Origin: Sellimonas catena
GTDB taxonomy: Bacteria > Bacillota > Clostridia > Lachnospirales > Lachnospiraceae
DNA: 64,000 nucleotides
NCBI RefSeq assembly: GCF_045063725.1
Contig: NZ_CP173695.1
Direction: 5' to 3' (one strand)
Shown: piece after piece, positions 51,966-60,646 of the stretch
How positions within the stretch are numbered: position 1 is the stretch's first letter
Layout of the letters: each line of letters opens with the position of its first letter
Translations under genes and position numbers: made by a program
Notes under the pieces: generated by a model
Seen by the model: only the letters and a program-made list of their open reading frames with translations
The model's database searches: none
Told to the model about the DNA's origin: nothing

Positions 51966-52319
51966 CTATTCGCCCTCTTTTTCGACTTCGGAAATCTCCT
52001 TTGCCGTTGCGGTTACAATCCGTATGCCTGTATCGCTCATACCGTCAAGAAGCGCGTCAAGCTGCCGCCGCTGCGTGTTCTTCTCCGGCGGCGTTTCTAA
52101 AAGGAATTGGTCTACGGATATATGGTAACGCTGTATCAGCTCAAAGAATATCTGTAAACTTGGGTGCTGCCCCTTGTTCTCAATGTTCGCAAGGTAGCGC
52201 GGCGAGATAAACATTTCGTCGCCTACTTTCTTGCGGCTCTCCTTGCATCCCTCACGCGCTGCCTTTATCGCTGCCCCAAAAGCCTTAAAGTCGTATCGTG
52301 GTACTGGTCTTTTTGCCAT
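51966..52319 (-). CDS. XRE-family regulator of the GC-rich element
   Basis: 117 residues. Helix-turn-helix at about 15-65 (FGAAIKAAREGCKESRKKVG, 'ISPRYLANIENKGQHPSLQI'). The ~45-residue tail is of the kind found in Tn1549-like elements. GC-rich like the mobC/relaxase pair. It faces away from the methyltransferase unit. Confidence 0.8.
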   Translation of the reverse strand: MAKRPVPRYDFKAFGAAIKAAREGCKESRKKVGDEMFISPRYLANIENKGQHPSLQIFFELIQRYHISVDQFLLETPPEKNTQRRQLDALLDGMSDTGIRIVTATAKEISEVEKEGE

Positions 52320-52415
52320 AGTTATTCACCCTATTACATTTTACTGTTCCCCTTTCTTCTTGGATATGTCTACGTAGTTCTATCAGTTAGCCAAAATAAT
52401 TCATATATATATATG

Positions 52416-52443
52416 TTGACAACAAGCTGCTTTTGTATATAAT
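52416..52443 (+). promoter_or_regulatory. Promoter of the attenuator/methyltransferase unit
   Basis: TTGACA (52416-52421), a 16-bp spacer, then TATAAT (52438-52443), 26 bp before the leader ORF. Confidence 0.75.
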
Positions 52444-52468
52444 ATTATATAAAAGGGGGTGAATGTTT

Positions 52469-52495
52469 ATGTTACATAGCATGCGTATTCGATAA
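52469..52495 (+). CDS. Leader peptide, 8 aa (MLHSMRIR)
   Basis: ATG at 52469 after GGGGGTG with 7-bp spacing, then stop. The Arg-Ile-Arg end is a +x+ stalling motif like that of the ErmD leader (which begins MTHSMRLR). Drug-bound ribosomes would stall here and change folding of the downstream RNA. Confidence 0.7.
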   Translation: MLHSMRIR

Positions 52496-52684
52496 GCATT
52501 GAAATCAAAAAAGATTTTTCCCATTTTCAATATGGGCTTTTTTGTCATGCTTATTTTGCGTATGCTATACAACAAAACTAACGACGTATAGACATAGTAT
52601 AAAAACTATGCCTTAATTTTGTTGTAGTATTATATGTATAAATGCAGGTCAATGCTCATGTTGAGAATTGACCTGCATTTTTTT
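52484..52684 (+). promoter_or_regulatory. Attenuator: tandem hairpins before the resistance genes
   Basis: Hairpin 1 at about 52520-52544 (CCCAT/ATGGG within AAAAAAG/CTTTTTT, T run). The flanks GATAAGCAT and ATGCTTAT, TAGCAT and ATGCTA can pair alternatively. A middle hairpin (CATAGT/ACTATG) lies at about 52592-52610. Hairpin 2 at 52641-52684 (AATGCAGGTCAAT / ATTGACCTGCATT, then T run) is a strong terminator. The layout is typical of ribosome-mediated antitermination. Confidence 0.75.
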
Positions 52685-52703
52685 GCGCAAAAGGAGAAAT
52701 ATT

Positions 52704-52883
52704 ATGCTTGAAAAATATTGGATAAAATGTCCAATTTGTAACGGAAAGACGAGGGTTCAAGTATTTTATAATACGGTATTAAGAAATTTTCCTCTTTTCT
52801 GCCCTAAATGTAAATTAACGCATATCGTTGATGTTGAAAAACTAGAAATCATAATCAAAAACTCTGAAAAACAAACTTTTTAA
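52704..52883 (+). CDS. Cysteine-rich KTR protein (copy 1)
   Basis: 59 residues from the ATG at 52704 (AAAGGAG upstream). Two CxxC pairs (IKCPICNGKTR and LFCPKCKLTH) and the name-giving 'GKTR'. It belongs to the short zinc-ribbon family found beside tet and other resistance genes in Firmicutes. Function unknown. It precedes the methyltransferase by 23 bp and shares its attenuator. Confidence 0.85.
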   Translation: MLEKYWIKCPICNGKTRVQVFYNTVLRNFPLFCPKCKLTHIVDVEKLEIIIKNSEKQTF

Positions 52884-52906
52884 TTTTGAAAAGGAAGGAT
52901 ATTTAA

Positions 52907-53896
52907 ATGAAACACTTACCTAAAAGTACACCTACGGAAATATTGAATGACCCATACGGATTTACTTACAAAGAAATGTCGGAAGTAATTGGAGAGGATA
53001 AAGCAAGAGCCTTATATACGGAATTGTATAAACAGCCATTTCACAAAGAAAATCTATCAATATCAACAAAAAAAGTCTATAAAAGTAGCGATACTGAAAA
53101 GTATGTTTATGAATTGAAAGATAACAGGTATATTGAAACGGTTTTTATTAAACGGCGAGATGGTGGGACTGTTTGCGTAAGTACGCAAGTTGGTTGTTCT
53201 GTTGGCTGTATTTTTTGTGAGTCCGGACGCAATGGTTTTGTTCGTAATCTAACACCGTCTGAAATTGTGCAGCAGGTTGTATTGATACGTCAAAAAGTAA
53301 ATCGTATCGTTTTTATGGGAATGGGAGAACCTTTATTCAATTACGACAACTTGATTGCAGCAATCCATATTCTTCGAGATAGAAATGGACTTAACTTTCC
53401 AACCGACGGCATTACCGTATCAACAGTTGGTCCAGTTAATCAATTAAAAAAATTGCGCGAAGAACATCTAAAAATTCAGTTGACAATATCTTTACATGCA
53501 GCAACACAGGCTGCGAGAAACTGTATCATTCCTCATATGCACATGTACGCTATTGAAGATGTTGTTAAGCAAGCATTGTCCTATTCTCAAAGGCATAATC
53601 GAAAAGTGGTATTTGCGTATTTGCTTTTACCAGGTATAAATGACCGTTCCTCAGATATAAGGCAACTTGCAAAATGGTTTAAGGGCAAAAATGTTATGAT
53701 TAACGTGCTGCAATACAACCCGACGAGTAATTCAAAAATTAGAGCACCACAAAAACAAGAAATGGTTGCGTTCAAACATCAATTAGAGCAAACAGGACTT
53801 GAAGTTACCATGAGAGTTTCTCATGGTAGAGAGATTAAAGCAGCTTGTGGACAGTTAGCTAATACATATAATAAAGCCAAAAAACAACAGAAATAA
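52907..53896 (+). CDS. Cfr/RlmN-family radical SAM 23S rRNA methyltransferase
   Basis: 329 residues. Radical SAM motif 'CSVGCIFC' (CxxxCxxC) at about 98-105, and the C-terminal catalytic Cys in 'EIKAACGQL'. The 'TQVGCSVGC' context is RlmN-like, where Cfr has 'SQCGC'; 'CESG' fits neither exactly. RlmN methylates A2503 C2 for housekeeping; Cfr methylates C8 and gives resistance to several ribosome drugs. Transposon context, the drug-type leader and attenuator, and the KTR partner argue for resistance. Whether it makes C8-methyl is undecided. AT-rich, unlike the mobC module. Confidence 0.8.
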   Translation: MKHLPKSTPTEILNDPYGFTYKEMSEVIGEDKARALYTELYKQPFHKENLSISTKKVYKSSDTEKYVYELKDNRYIETVFIKRRDGGTVCVSTQVGCSVGCIFCESGRNGFVRNLTPSEIVQQVVLIRQKVNRIVFMGMGEPLFNYDNLIAAIHILRDRNGLNFPTDGITVSTVGPVNQLKKLREEHLKIQLTISLHAATQAARNCIIPHMHMYAIEDVVKQALSYSQRHNRKVVFAYLLLPGINDRSSDIRQLAKWFKGKNVMINVLQYNPTSNSKIRAPQKQEMVAFKHQLEQTGLEVTMRVSHGREIKAACGQLANTYNKAKKQQK

Positions 53897-53927
53897 TTTA
53901 ATTAAAAGAGCCAGACGCACAGACGCA

Positions 53928-53976
53928 GAGCCGATAATATGCAGTTTGAAATACTGCTGTTATCGGCTCTTTTTTG
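53928..53976 (+). terminator. Terminator after methyltransferase
   Basis: GAGCCGATAA pairs with TTATCGGCTC, with inner CAGT/ACTG, followed by TTTTTT. A related hairpin with the same flanking CCAGACGC...GACGCAGAGCCGAT sequence lies inverted at 55070-55115. Confidence 0.85.
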
Positions 53977-54146
53977 ATTTTAATTTGTGCCCCTAATAAC
54001 CATATTGGAGCAAAATCAGAACTGTTGCTTGTCGTTCTTTGATTTCCGCAGCAGCTTTGAAAAATCAAAGCCGCCGTTTCTTTTTATCTTCTAATGAAAT
54101 GACGCGGTATCACTGTTGAAATCGGCGGCTAAAGGAGGTAGCCGCC

Positions 54147-54448
54147 ATGAAGCAAAAAGCATATCGACAAAATCCGACAGTTATTGACTTATCAAAAAAA
54201 GCCCGCCCACCACCGGGGGAAACTACGCTTATATATATGAACTGTCTAATCATCTGGATACTGCTTACAATGCCTATGCGCCCGTCCGGGCTTTTCGGAC
54301 GGGCGCATTTTGTACGTTCAAAAAATTTTTGAAGAAATTTCAAAAAATCTTCGGCGTTTTTGAAAAACGCCGTATTGCCCCGCGAAAAGGGGGGAAGCAC
54401 CACCAACTTTCCAACGAGAAAGGAGGTGAGAATGTGGAACCTAATAGC
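54147..54448 (+). pseudogene. Tn-type small protein, frameshifted at a TA repeat
   Basis: ATG at 54147 after AAAGGAGGTAG. It reads MKQKAYRQNPTVIDLSKK... and then, after 'TTLI', leaves frame at a TATATATAT run (about 54230). Removing one TA restores 'YELSNHLDTAYNAYAPVRAF' through 'FKKFLKKFQKIFGVFEKRR', the usual course of this short protein of Tn1549-like elements, ending near 54460. Either a slipped mutation or a contingency site. Confidence 0.6.
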
Positions 54449-54456
54449 AGGGAGTT

Positions 54457-54633
54457 TTAGAAGTCTGTGTATTGCTCCCTCACGACTTCAAGCAGACAGC
54501 CTTGAATGGGGATAAACAGCTTGTCCATATAGGTCTGGTCGGATTCCCTGCAACGGCAGAACTCCGTGTAGGATAATTCCACATAGCCGCCACTTTCTCT
54601 GATATATACCTTTCTTGGTGCATATTTCACCAT
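54457..54633 (-). pseudogene. N-terminal fragment of a Tn-type sigma-like protein
   Basis: 58 residues from the ATG at 54633 (GGGAGG upstream). 'KVYIRESGGYVELSYTEFCR' then 'YMDKLFIPIQGCLLEVVREQ' matches the start of the ~180-residue sigma-like proteins of Tn1549-type elements. The helix-turn-helix half is gone; the frame stops at 54457 right beside the frameshifted Tn protein on the other strand. Confidence 0.6.
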
Positions 54634-55069
54634 AAATACCTCCCATCTGAATTTTTGAAATGTAAAAAATCCAGATGGAGAGGCGGAGAACGACACCGCA
54701 TATCAGAAACAGCCCTACGGCACTTTCCAACAAAAATCGACAAAAGAAAAACCGCAAAGGCTCTGTGACCTTTACGGTTATAGGAAATAGTAATTCTATT
54801 GTATGGAGATTGTACTTCTACTTTCAAGGTGAGAAGTACCGTTGCACTGGCAGAAATTTTTTTAACTGGTTTCCTGCCGTTCTCTGATATGCTATGTATT
54901 GATAAATTTTGCTTCGTATGAGCAGATAGATAACTGCCCGAAAAAAGGACATAAAAAAATCCCTCCAAATTTAAAAACAAATTCAGAGGGTAATTTAGGG
55001 TATAACAAAATAACCCACCCGAATATCGTTTTTTTTATTTGGTGAGTTTGTTCTTTCAAATACGAAACA
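54634..55069. other. Intergenic stretch with hairpins, no gene
   Basis: Contains imperfect hairpins at about 54760-54785 (AACCGCAAAGG/CCTTTACGGTT), 54812-54840 (GTACTTCTA/TGAGAAGTAC) and 54970-55000 (CCCTC/GAGGG). No convincing reading frame. Probably scar sequence between transposon fragments. Confidence 0.4.
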
Positions 55070-55115
55070 AAAAGAGCCGATGATTCGTGAATTGTTCCAC
55101 AATTTCATCGGCTCT
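55070..55115 (-). terminator. Terminator after tet/KTR operon
   Basis: On the minus strand GAGCCGATGA ... TCATCGGCTCTTTTT. It is inverted kin of the 53928 terminator. Confidence 0.8.
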
Positions 55116-55120
55116 GCGTC

Positions 55121-55294
55121 TTAAGCGTCTGGCTCTTTGATGACAGTTATCTTCAAGTTGTCAACTTTAATCAATCTTTCTTGTCTGCATTTTGGACAAT
55201 AAAGGGGATAATTCTCCAAAACAGTGTCCTTCCTAATTTTATTACGGGTTTTGCTCCCACAAACAGGACACAATATCCATTCGCATTTCATCAT
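55121..55294 (-). CDS. Cysteine-rich KTR protein (copy 2)
   Basis: 57 residues (MMKCEWILCPVCGSKTRNKI, then RKDTVLENYPLYCPKCRQER). The same two-CxxC zinc-ribbon layout and KTR motif as copy 1, with clearly different sequence. It follows the tet gene by 51 bp on the same strand and is probably co-transcribed with it. Confidence 0.8.
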   Translation of the reverse strand: MMKCEWILCPVCGSKTRNKIRKDTVLENYPLYCPKCRQERLIKVDNLKITVIKEPDA

Positions 55295-55345
55295 AATTAG
55301 TCTCTAATCCTTTCAAATCTCATTTTATATGACTTTTGCAAGCTG

Positions 55346-57265
55346 TTAAGCTAACTTGTGGAACATATGCCGAACCTTATCTATACGGCTATTCGGGCGG
55401 CGGGGTTGGCAAATAAATTTACCAATAGCTGGCTGGTATCCTTTTAACTCTGTCAAGCAGACTCCCTGCCCATTTGTGAAATAAGTTAAATCGTTCCTGT
55501 ATTCTTGAATACATCTAGCAGGGATTTCTCCTTTCAGAATGACCTCGTCATTCTTTATCTGAGTACTTACAATATCTGCACAATACCTTGGAGCATCATG
55601 ATACGCCCGTGAGAGATATTCCTGCGGTGCATAAATTTCAAAGTGGAGATATGGCTCTAATAGTTCTGTCCCTGCTTTTTTTAAAGCCTGCTCCAATACG
55701 ATAGGGGAAAGCAGCCGAAAGTCTGCGGGGGTACTTACAGGACTATAATACAATCCATATTCAAAACAGATTTTACAGTCTGTCACTTTCCATCCATACA
55801 GCCCCTGCTCGCAGCCATAAAGAACCCCCTCCATAACCGCATTTTGGAACGATTGATTTAAATATCCAAGTGAAACTCTGCTTTCATACTGCACTCCGCT
55901 TCCAATAGGGAGCGGCTCTATGGACAACCCGACAGAAGCCCAGAAAGGATTTGGCGGGACTTCTATGTGGATGGTATATTCTGCTTTTCTAAGCGGTCTT
56001 TCCATATATATAACAGTAGGCTCTTTTATTTCTGCCTCCACATGATATTTTTCCTCAAGGATGGCACAAATGACTTCCATCTGCACATTCCCCAAAAAAG
56101 AAAGTATAATCTCATGCGTTGTAGTATCCACATAATATTTTAAAAGAGGGTCTGTATCAGCAATCTCTGCGAGGGCATTTAACAGGGCTTCCCTTTGCTC
56201 CGGCTTTTGCGGCTCTACCGCTGTCCGAAGTAATGGCATGGGATTATCAATCCATGTTTTGTGAGGCAGGAGTTTTTCATTTCCCAGAATGTCGTTCAGT
56301 TTCAAAGTATCATCAGCTAAAATAACAATTTCTCCCGGACAGGCATGGTCAGCCGGGACGATTTCACCATTTGACGGAATACACATCTCTGTGATTTTTA
56401 TTTTCTCTTTTTCAGATATTCTAATAACATCCCTCAAATGCAATGTTCCGCTATATATACGCACATAAACAAAACGCCGCCTTTTCTCTGAATATTCAAT
56501 CTTAAAAACCTGCCCGCATAGTTCAGATTGACCTTCAGGCGTTGATGAATAAAATTTACTGGCAATCACTTCTATAAGCTGCCGAATCCCCAGATTGTTT
56601 TTAGCGCTTCCGTGATAAACGGGAAATAACGTTCCGTTTTGGAATCTCCTGTTTTCTTCCTGTTCCAGTTCTGACATTTTAAACGGTTTCCCTGACATAT
56701 ATTTCTCTAATAGTTCATCGTTTCCCATAATTACCGCATCCCACTGTTCCATATCGTCATTGTCCGTTACATTTATATGGGGATGCTGCCCAACCTTTTG
56801 CTTCACTATAATTTCCGAAGAAAGCTTTGCTTTCATTTCTCGATATACCATTGGCAAATCAATCCCCTCTTGGTCAATTTTATTGATGAAAAAAATTGTC
56901 GGAATCTTCATTGTCTGTAGTGCATGAAACAGTATACGGGTCTGTGCCTGTATGCCATCCTTTGCAGAAACTAATAATACTGCTCCGTCTAATACGGATA
57001 AAGAACGGTATACTTCCGCCAAAAAATCCATATGGCCTGGCGTATCTATAATGTTGACTTTTACATCCTCCCACTGAAAAGATGTCACTGCTGTCTGGAT
57101 AGTGATTCCCCTTTGACGCTCCAAATTCATTGTATCTGTCCTTGTTGTGCCTTCATCTACGCTCCCTAGTTCTGCAATTGCACCACTGGTATACAATAAA
57201 CTTTCCGTTAATGTTGTCTTTCCTGCGTCAACGTGAGCCAGAATGCCTAAGTTAATTATTTTCAT
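55346..57265 (-). CDS. tet(O/32/O): Ribosomal protection tetracycline resistance protein, mosaic Tet(O/32/O)-like
   Basis: 639 residues, full length. G-domain motifs: 'AHVDAGKTTLTE' (P loop), 'DTPGHMD', 'NKIDQEG'. EF-G-like GTPase that releases tetracycline from the ribosome. From memory, about 1-290 and about 400-639 read like Tet(O). The middle (MCIPSNGEIVPADHACPGEI, 'LPHKTWIDNPMPLLRTAVEP') reads like Tet(32) rather than Tet(O). This double crossover is the known tet(O/32/O) mosaic; exact allele needs alignment. Expression is controlled by the leader region upstream. Confidence 0.88.
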   Translation of the reverse strand: MKIINLGILAHVDAGKTTLTESLLYTSGAIAELGSVDEGTTRTDTMNLERQRGITIQTAVTSFQWEDVKVNIIDTPGHMDFLAEVYRSLSVLDGAVLLVSAKDGIQAQTRILFHALQTMKIPTIFFINKIDQEGIDLPMVYREMKAKLSSEIIVKQKVGQHPHINVTDNDDMEQWDAVIMGNDELLEKYMSGKPFKMSELEQEENRRFQNGTLFPVYHGSAKNNLGIRQLIEVIASKFYSSTPEGQSELCGQVFKIEYSEKRRRFVYVRIYSGTLHLRDVIRISEKEKIKITEMCIPSNGEIVPADHACPGEIVILADDTLKLNDILGNEKLLPHKTWIDNPMPLLRTAVEPQKPEQREALLNALAEIADTDPLLKYYVDTTTHEIILSFLGNVQMEVICAILEEKYHVEAEIKEPTVIYMERPLRKAEYTIHIEVPPNPFWASVGLSIEPLPIGSGVQYESRVSLGYLNQSFQNAVMEGVLYGCEQGLYGWKVTDCKICFEYGLYYSPVSTPADFRLLSPIVLEQALKKAGTELLEPYLHFEIYAPQEYLSRAYHDAPRYCADIVSTQIKNDEVILKGEIPARCIQEYRNDLTYFTNGQGVCLTELKGYQPAIGKFICQPRRPNSRIDKVRHMFHKLA

Positions 57266-57489
57266 GTGATTTTCCTCCTATCAACACCCAAAAAAGGGCA
57301 TAAAAATGCCCAGTGATAAATACTCCTATCACTGGGTAAATAACTCCAATAGCCCCAAAACACTTATATGTTTTCGGGCATATAAAATTACATGATAAAA
57401 GTATTCTTAAACTGGGTACAAAAAACTAAGCCCCATATTAAAAGTGAAACGGGACTGCTACTTTTTGTTCCCACTATCAAATTGACAGT
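57266..57489 (-). promoter_or_regulatory. tet leader region with attenuator hairpins
   Basis: Contains CCCAGTGATA / TATCACTGGG followed by CATTTTT (about 57328-57343 and loop) and a second hairpin (GCCCGAAAACA / TGTTTTGGGGC-type) at about 57350-57385. As in tet(M)/tet(O) leaders, these would stop transcription unless ribosomes move through the leader. Confidence 0.7.
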
Positions 57490-57513
57490 TTATTTAAGAA
57501 TACCTTGCCGCAT
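57490..57513 (-). CDS. tet leader peptide, 7 aa (MRQGILK)
   Basis: ATG at 57513 with AAGGAG 8 bp upstream, then stop at 57490-57492. Located between the promoter and the attenuator hairpins. Confidence 0.6.
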   Translation of the reverse strand: MRQGILK

Positions 57514-57545
57514 ATTTATTAACTCCTTGTATAATACTGAATCTA

Positions 57546-57574
57546 ATTATATTCCTTAACCCTTTATTTGTCAA
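57546..57574 (-). promoter_or_regulatory. tet promoter
   Basis: TTGACA (57569-57574), 17-bp spacer, TATAAT (57546-57551) on the minus strand; a full consensus promoter. Confidence 0.85.
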
Positions 57575-57592
57575 GCTGACAAACTAAAGCAG

Positions 57593-57618
57593 AAAAAGCG
57601 GCAGGATTTCCCCCTGCC
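57593..57618 (-). terminator. Terminator of tnpV
   Basis: GGCAGGGGG-AAAT-CCTGCCGCTTTTTC on the minus strand. Confidence 0.75.
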
Positions 57619-57631
57619 ACTAATCATCTGT

Positions 57632-58006
57632 TTATGCAAAAATAATTTCCTTTTCCACAATCTCCCTCGCACAAGCCCTTATGTTATTGAGGCATCCTGT
57701 CCATTCTAAGGCGTTTTCTGCCTTTAGCTGTTCCGTTATGCCCTGTGCCTGTTTCATACCCTCTATGAGCCTTTCAAAGCGTTCCTGTGCCTGTCTGTTG
57801 ATGTCGGCAAGGTAGGCGTTTAGCCTGCCGCTTGTAAGAAGATTGGTGTATGTAACTTTACGGTACTGTTTTAGATAATCTAAATGCCGTTGCCCCCAGA
57901 TGCCTATTGCCTGTTCTTCTTCGGCGGGTACAGTTAAGCACGGTATCAAATAATCCCCTTGCCTTTCGTATTTGCCGCCCAGTTCCTCAAATAATGATTT
58001 TGCCAT
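57632..58006 (-). CDS. tnpV: TnpV transposon protein
   Basis: 124 residues. 'SLFEELGGKYERQGDYLIPC', 'IGIWGQRHLDYLKQYRKVTY', 'TNLLTSGRLNAYLADINRQA' and the end 'NNIRACAREIVEKEIIFA' are the TnpV pattern known from Tn4451-type and related clostridial transposons. Function unknown; a sign of former transposon ends. GGAGG precedes the ATG. Its upstream sequence is fused to the broken helicase gene. Confidence 0.85.
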   Translation of the reverse strand: MAKSLFEELGGKYERQGDYLIPCLTVPAEEEQAIGIWGQRHLDYLKQYRKVTYTNLLTSGRLNAYLADINRQAQERFERLIEGMKQAQGITEQLKAENALEWTGCLNNIRACAREIVEKEIIFA

Positions 58007-60152
58007 TGTCTGTTACCTCCACATTCTTTTTTATTTTGAATGTCCGCAAAATCCGTCCTACATCTATGGGATTACTTGGAAGATTCCAGTGCATAATCAC
58101 ACGACAATAATTATGAAAATCCAATCCTTCCTGTCCGATTGATGTTGTGGCGAGCACAAATGGACGCATTGGTGAGTTAAAGGCATTTCTGATATTTTCT
58201 TTACGCATGACTACCTTGGAATTATCTCCTGCATCCTTTGTAAATCCAACTGCATAACTCGACCTTATTCGACATCCATCACTCTTCCTGTCAGCTCCGT
58301 TAATACGTTTTTTGAAATCAGGATAAGTATCAGCGATATAGGTGGCTGTATGTATCTTCAATGAATCCATCATCATGTCATGCACAATCTGATACTGATT
58401 TCCATCCGACTGAAAACCTGCTGTTTCTTTCAGCATATGGATATATTCATCAATCATTGCCTGAAAACAGCCATCTTTACAGTATTTAAGTACATTCTGC
58501 CAATGGGAATTATCATCCCTGCATCTGCCATAAGCAAGATCAATGATAGCTGTTGACTCCGGCAAATTGAAATTATTGACAAATACCTTTGCAAGCGATG
58601 TTGCTCTGGCTGTGCTTCTTCCATTAGAACGATAAATGCATATTGCTGGCGAACCCAGTACCATATTTACCAATGTTTCCAGAAGATCCTCCGGCTTTCT
58701 TCCAAGATGAATCTCCTCCGGGGCATCCAAATAACTTCTTAGCTTATCAATATGAGCAATAAAGCCCTTATTTCTCTTATCCTTTGAACTGCTTCTGACC
58801 TCAGATGTTGTATCCTCTTCGTCTGTATTCATTTCCCACACAATATCCTCTATCCAATGCTTTGCATAGATGACTCCATCCATGAGCATCGGTGCAAGAT
58901 AATACCACCTGGCATCTTCCTTATTGTTACCCGAATCACCATACTTTTCTTCGATTATCGCAAGCTTCTCTTTCAGTTTCAGCCGTACAGATTTCTCTAT
59001 TACTTCTAATGATTCATGATTATTCAATGACTCAATCGGTAAATACATATCAGAAAGTGTCTTTGAAGGATAAAGCAGTGCAAACAGACTCATGCCTCTT
59101 ACTTCTCCATTTGAAACATTAAACCTGAGCCTTGCCACCGGGTATCGTCTCGAACCTTCCGCAAAATACCCCGTATTCTTCTTATCCTGATTCTTTATCT
59201 GATGTACCAGTTTTCCAACTGTAAGTCTTTCCGCCTCATAGGAAACAAGCGCACCTATCATTCGTGGAACCATCTCCCATGCAGAAAATACAAGTATTTT
59301 TGAAAAGCCTTTGCTGTTTTTATATGCTCCCTGCATCTCATAATATGGCAGTGATGGAGGAATCCACAGATATTTTTCTGCACCGCCGGTAAATGCTTTT
59401 TCTTTCAGTGCCTCAAGCCTTGCATTGGTTTTCGGCAGTTCATCATATTTATTGATTTTATTGCGATTCAGCCACAAGAGACATTGTTCTCTTTCACTTC
59501 CAAATTCATCTGGATGTTTTATATAATATTTTTCAATCTGCTCTTTAATCTTATATTTCTTCATAAAGGACATAAGATACGGACAGCTCTTTGCATAATC
59601 TACCGGTAAAGAATGATTTGAATCCGTTTTTGACAACAATCGTGACATCTGTATATAGGAGTTTATGTCATTTTCATCTATTTGCAAATGATGCTTCACG
59701 CTGCTGTCATCCGTATAATCACCGGAATCCATGACAGATATACGCTCTGTCCTGCTGACTCCCTGATACATGGCATTTTCTGCCAGCTCCTTCATACGGA
59801 TAATTGCACTGTCCCCTGCCTTCAACTCACTTAGAGCATGGGAATAATTCTTCCACACTTCCTTAAATTTAATGTCTTTGACTTCATCATCAAAAAGAAA
59901 GTTCATAACCTGAAAAAACTCTGCATAATGCTCATCAAGCTGATTTTCATCTATCTCTTCAAGGGTAGAATACAATTTATATGGTGTAGCCGACAACAGA
60001 AGTACCCTTGTATCATGTCCACTAAGGAAACTGTGTGCAAGAATACCAAGCTCACTGTCATCGGATGACAAAAGAAACTTAAATCTCTGAAACTCATCCA
60101 TGATTACCAGATCCGGCTCAAGCATAGATACACTGATTCTCGCAAACATCAC
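57987..60152 (-). pseudogene. SF2-type helicase, truncated at both ends
   Basis: 721-residue open frame. It starts just before a Walker B-like 'DLVIMDEFQRFKFL'; the Walker A part is missing. 'VLLLSATPYKLYS' (SAT motif) and the second helicase half with 'TTSIGQEGLDFHNYCRVIMH' are present. The final motif should continue after 'NPIDV', but the frame runs into TnpV leader sequence (GRILRTFKIKKNVEV). The 5' end abuts a truncated hsdS. So a deletion took the N-terminus and the transposon insert took the C-terminus. Family resembles large helicases of phage-defence or RM-linked systems. Confidence 0.65.
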
Positions 60153-60646
60153 ACGAAGCTTATCTTTTTTTGCTCTTTTATATTTCTTGGATATGCAATA
60201 TAGGAATTATTCATAATTCCCATTGTTACAAATCCCATTGTAGTCTCATGAGTTTGCGATTTTATTGATTCTGTAAGTGCCTGCAAATAATAATATGAAA
60301 ACATCTTGTCCATATCCGAAACCAATTTAGTTTTCCAAATGTGATAATGATAAATCACCTTTTCTTCATTCCAAATATATGGTCCATATGACATTGACCA
60401 AGCATAAATCAAATCTCCCTTTTCACAATACTTATCAGGCTCCAATTCTAAACTTGACGAATACCAAACTGGATTTGAAAATAAATTGCCCACCCTCAAA
60501 ATTCTATAAGTTCCATCTTCTTCGAATTCATTATCCTTAAATGCACGTCCATTTATAAGTGTAAATCTATATTTCTGTTTACAACAATTCCAATCTTTTG
60601 GTATCTCTCCAATCCATTCTACTCCGCTATCTCTCATCTCTCTCAT
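60149..60646 (-). pseudogene. hsdS: HsdS fragment (type I specificity subunit), truncated
   Basis: 165 residues of TRD1 only. 'MRDSGVEWIGEIPKDWNCCK' is the standard start and 'NNSYIAYPRNIKEQKKI' the start of the conserved helix. After 'KKI' the frame joins the helicase fragment (SFV, stop). The second TRD is gone. Its ATG overlaps the hsdM stop by 4 bp. Confidence 0.8.

Noticed and set aside
52907..53896. Naming the radical SAM gene cfr
   Set aside because: Key context residues look RlmN-like and no alignment could be run, so only the family is claimed.
57987..60152. Treating the helicase frame as an intact gene
   Set aside because: It lacks Walker A and ends in non-helicase sequence from the TnpV leader; both edges are recombination junctions.
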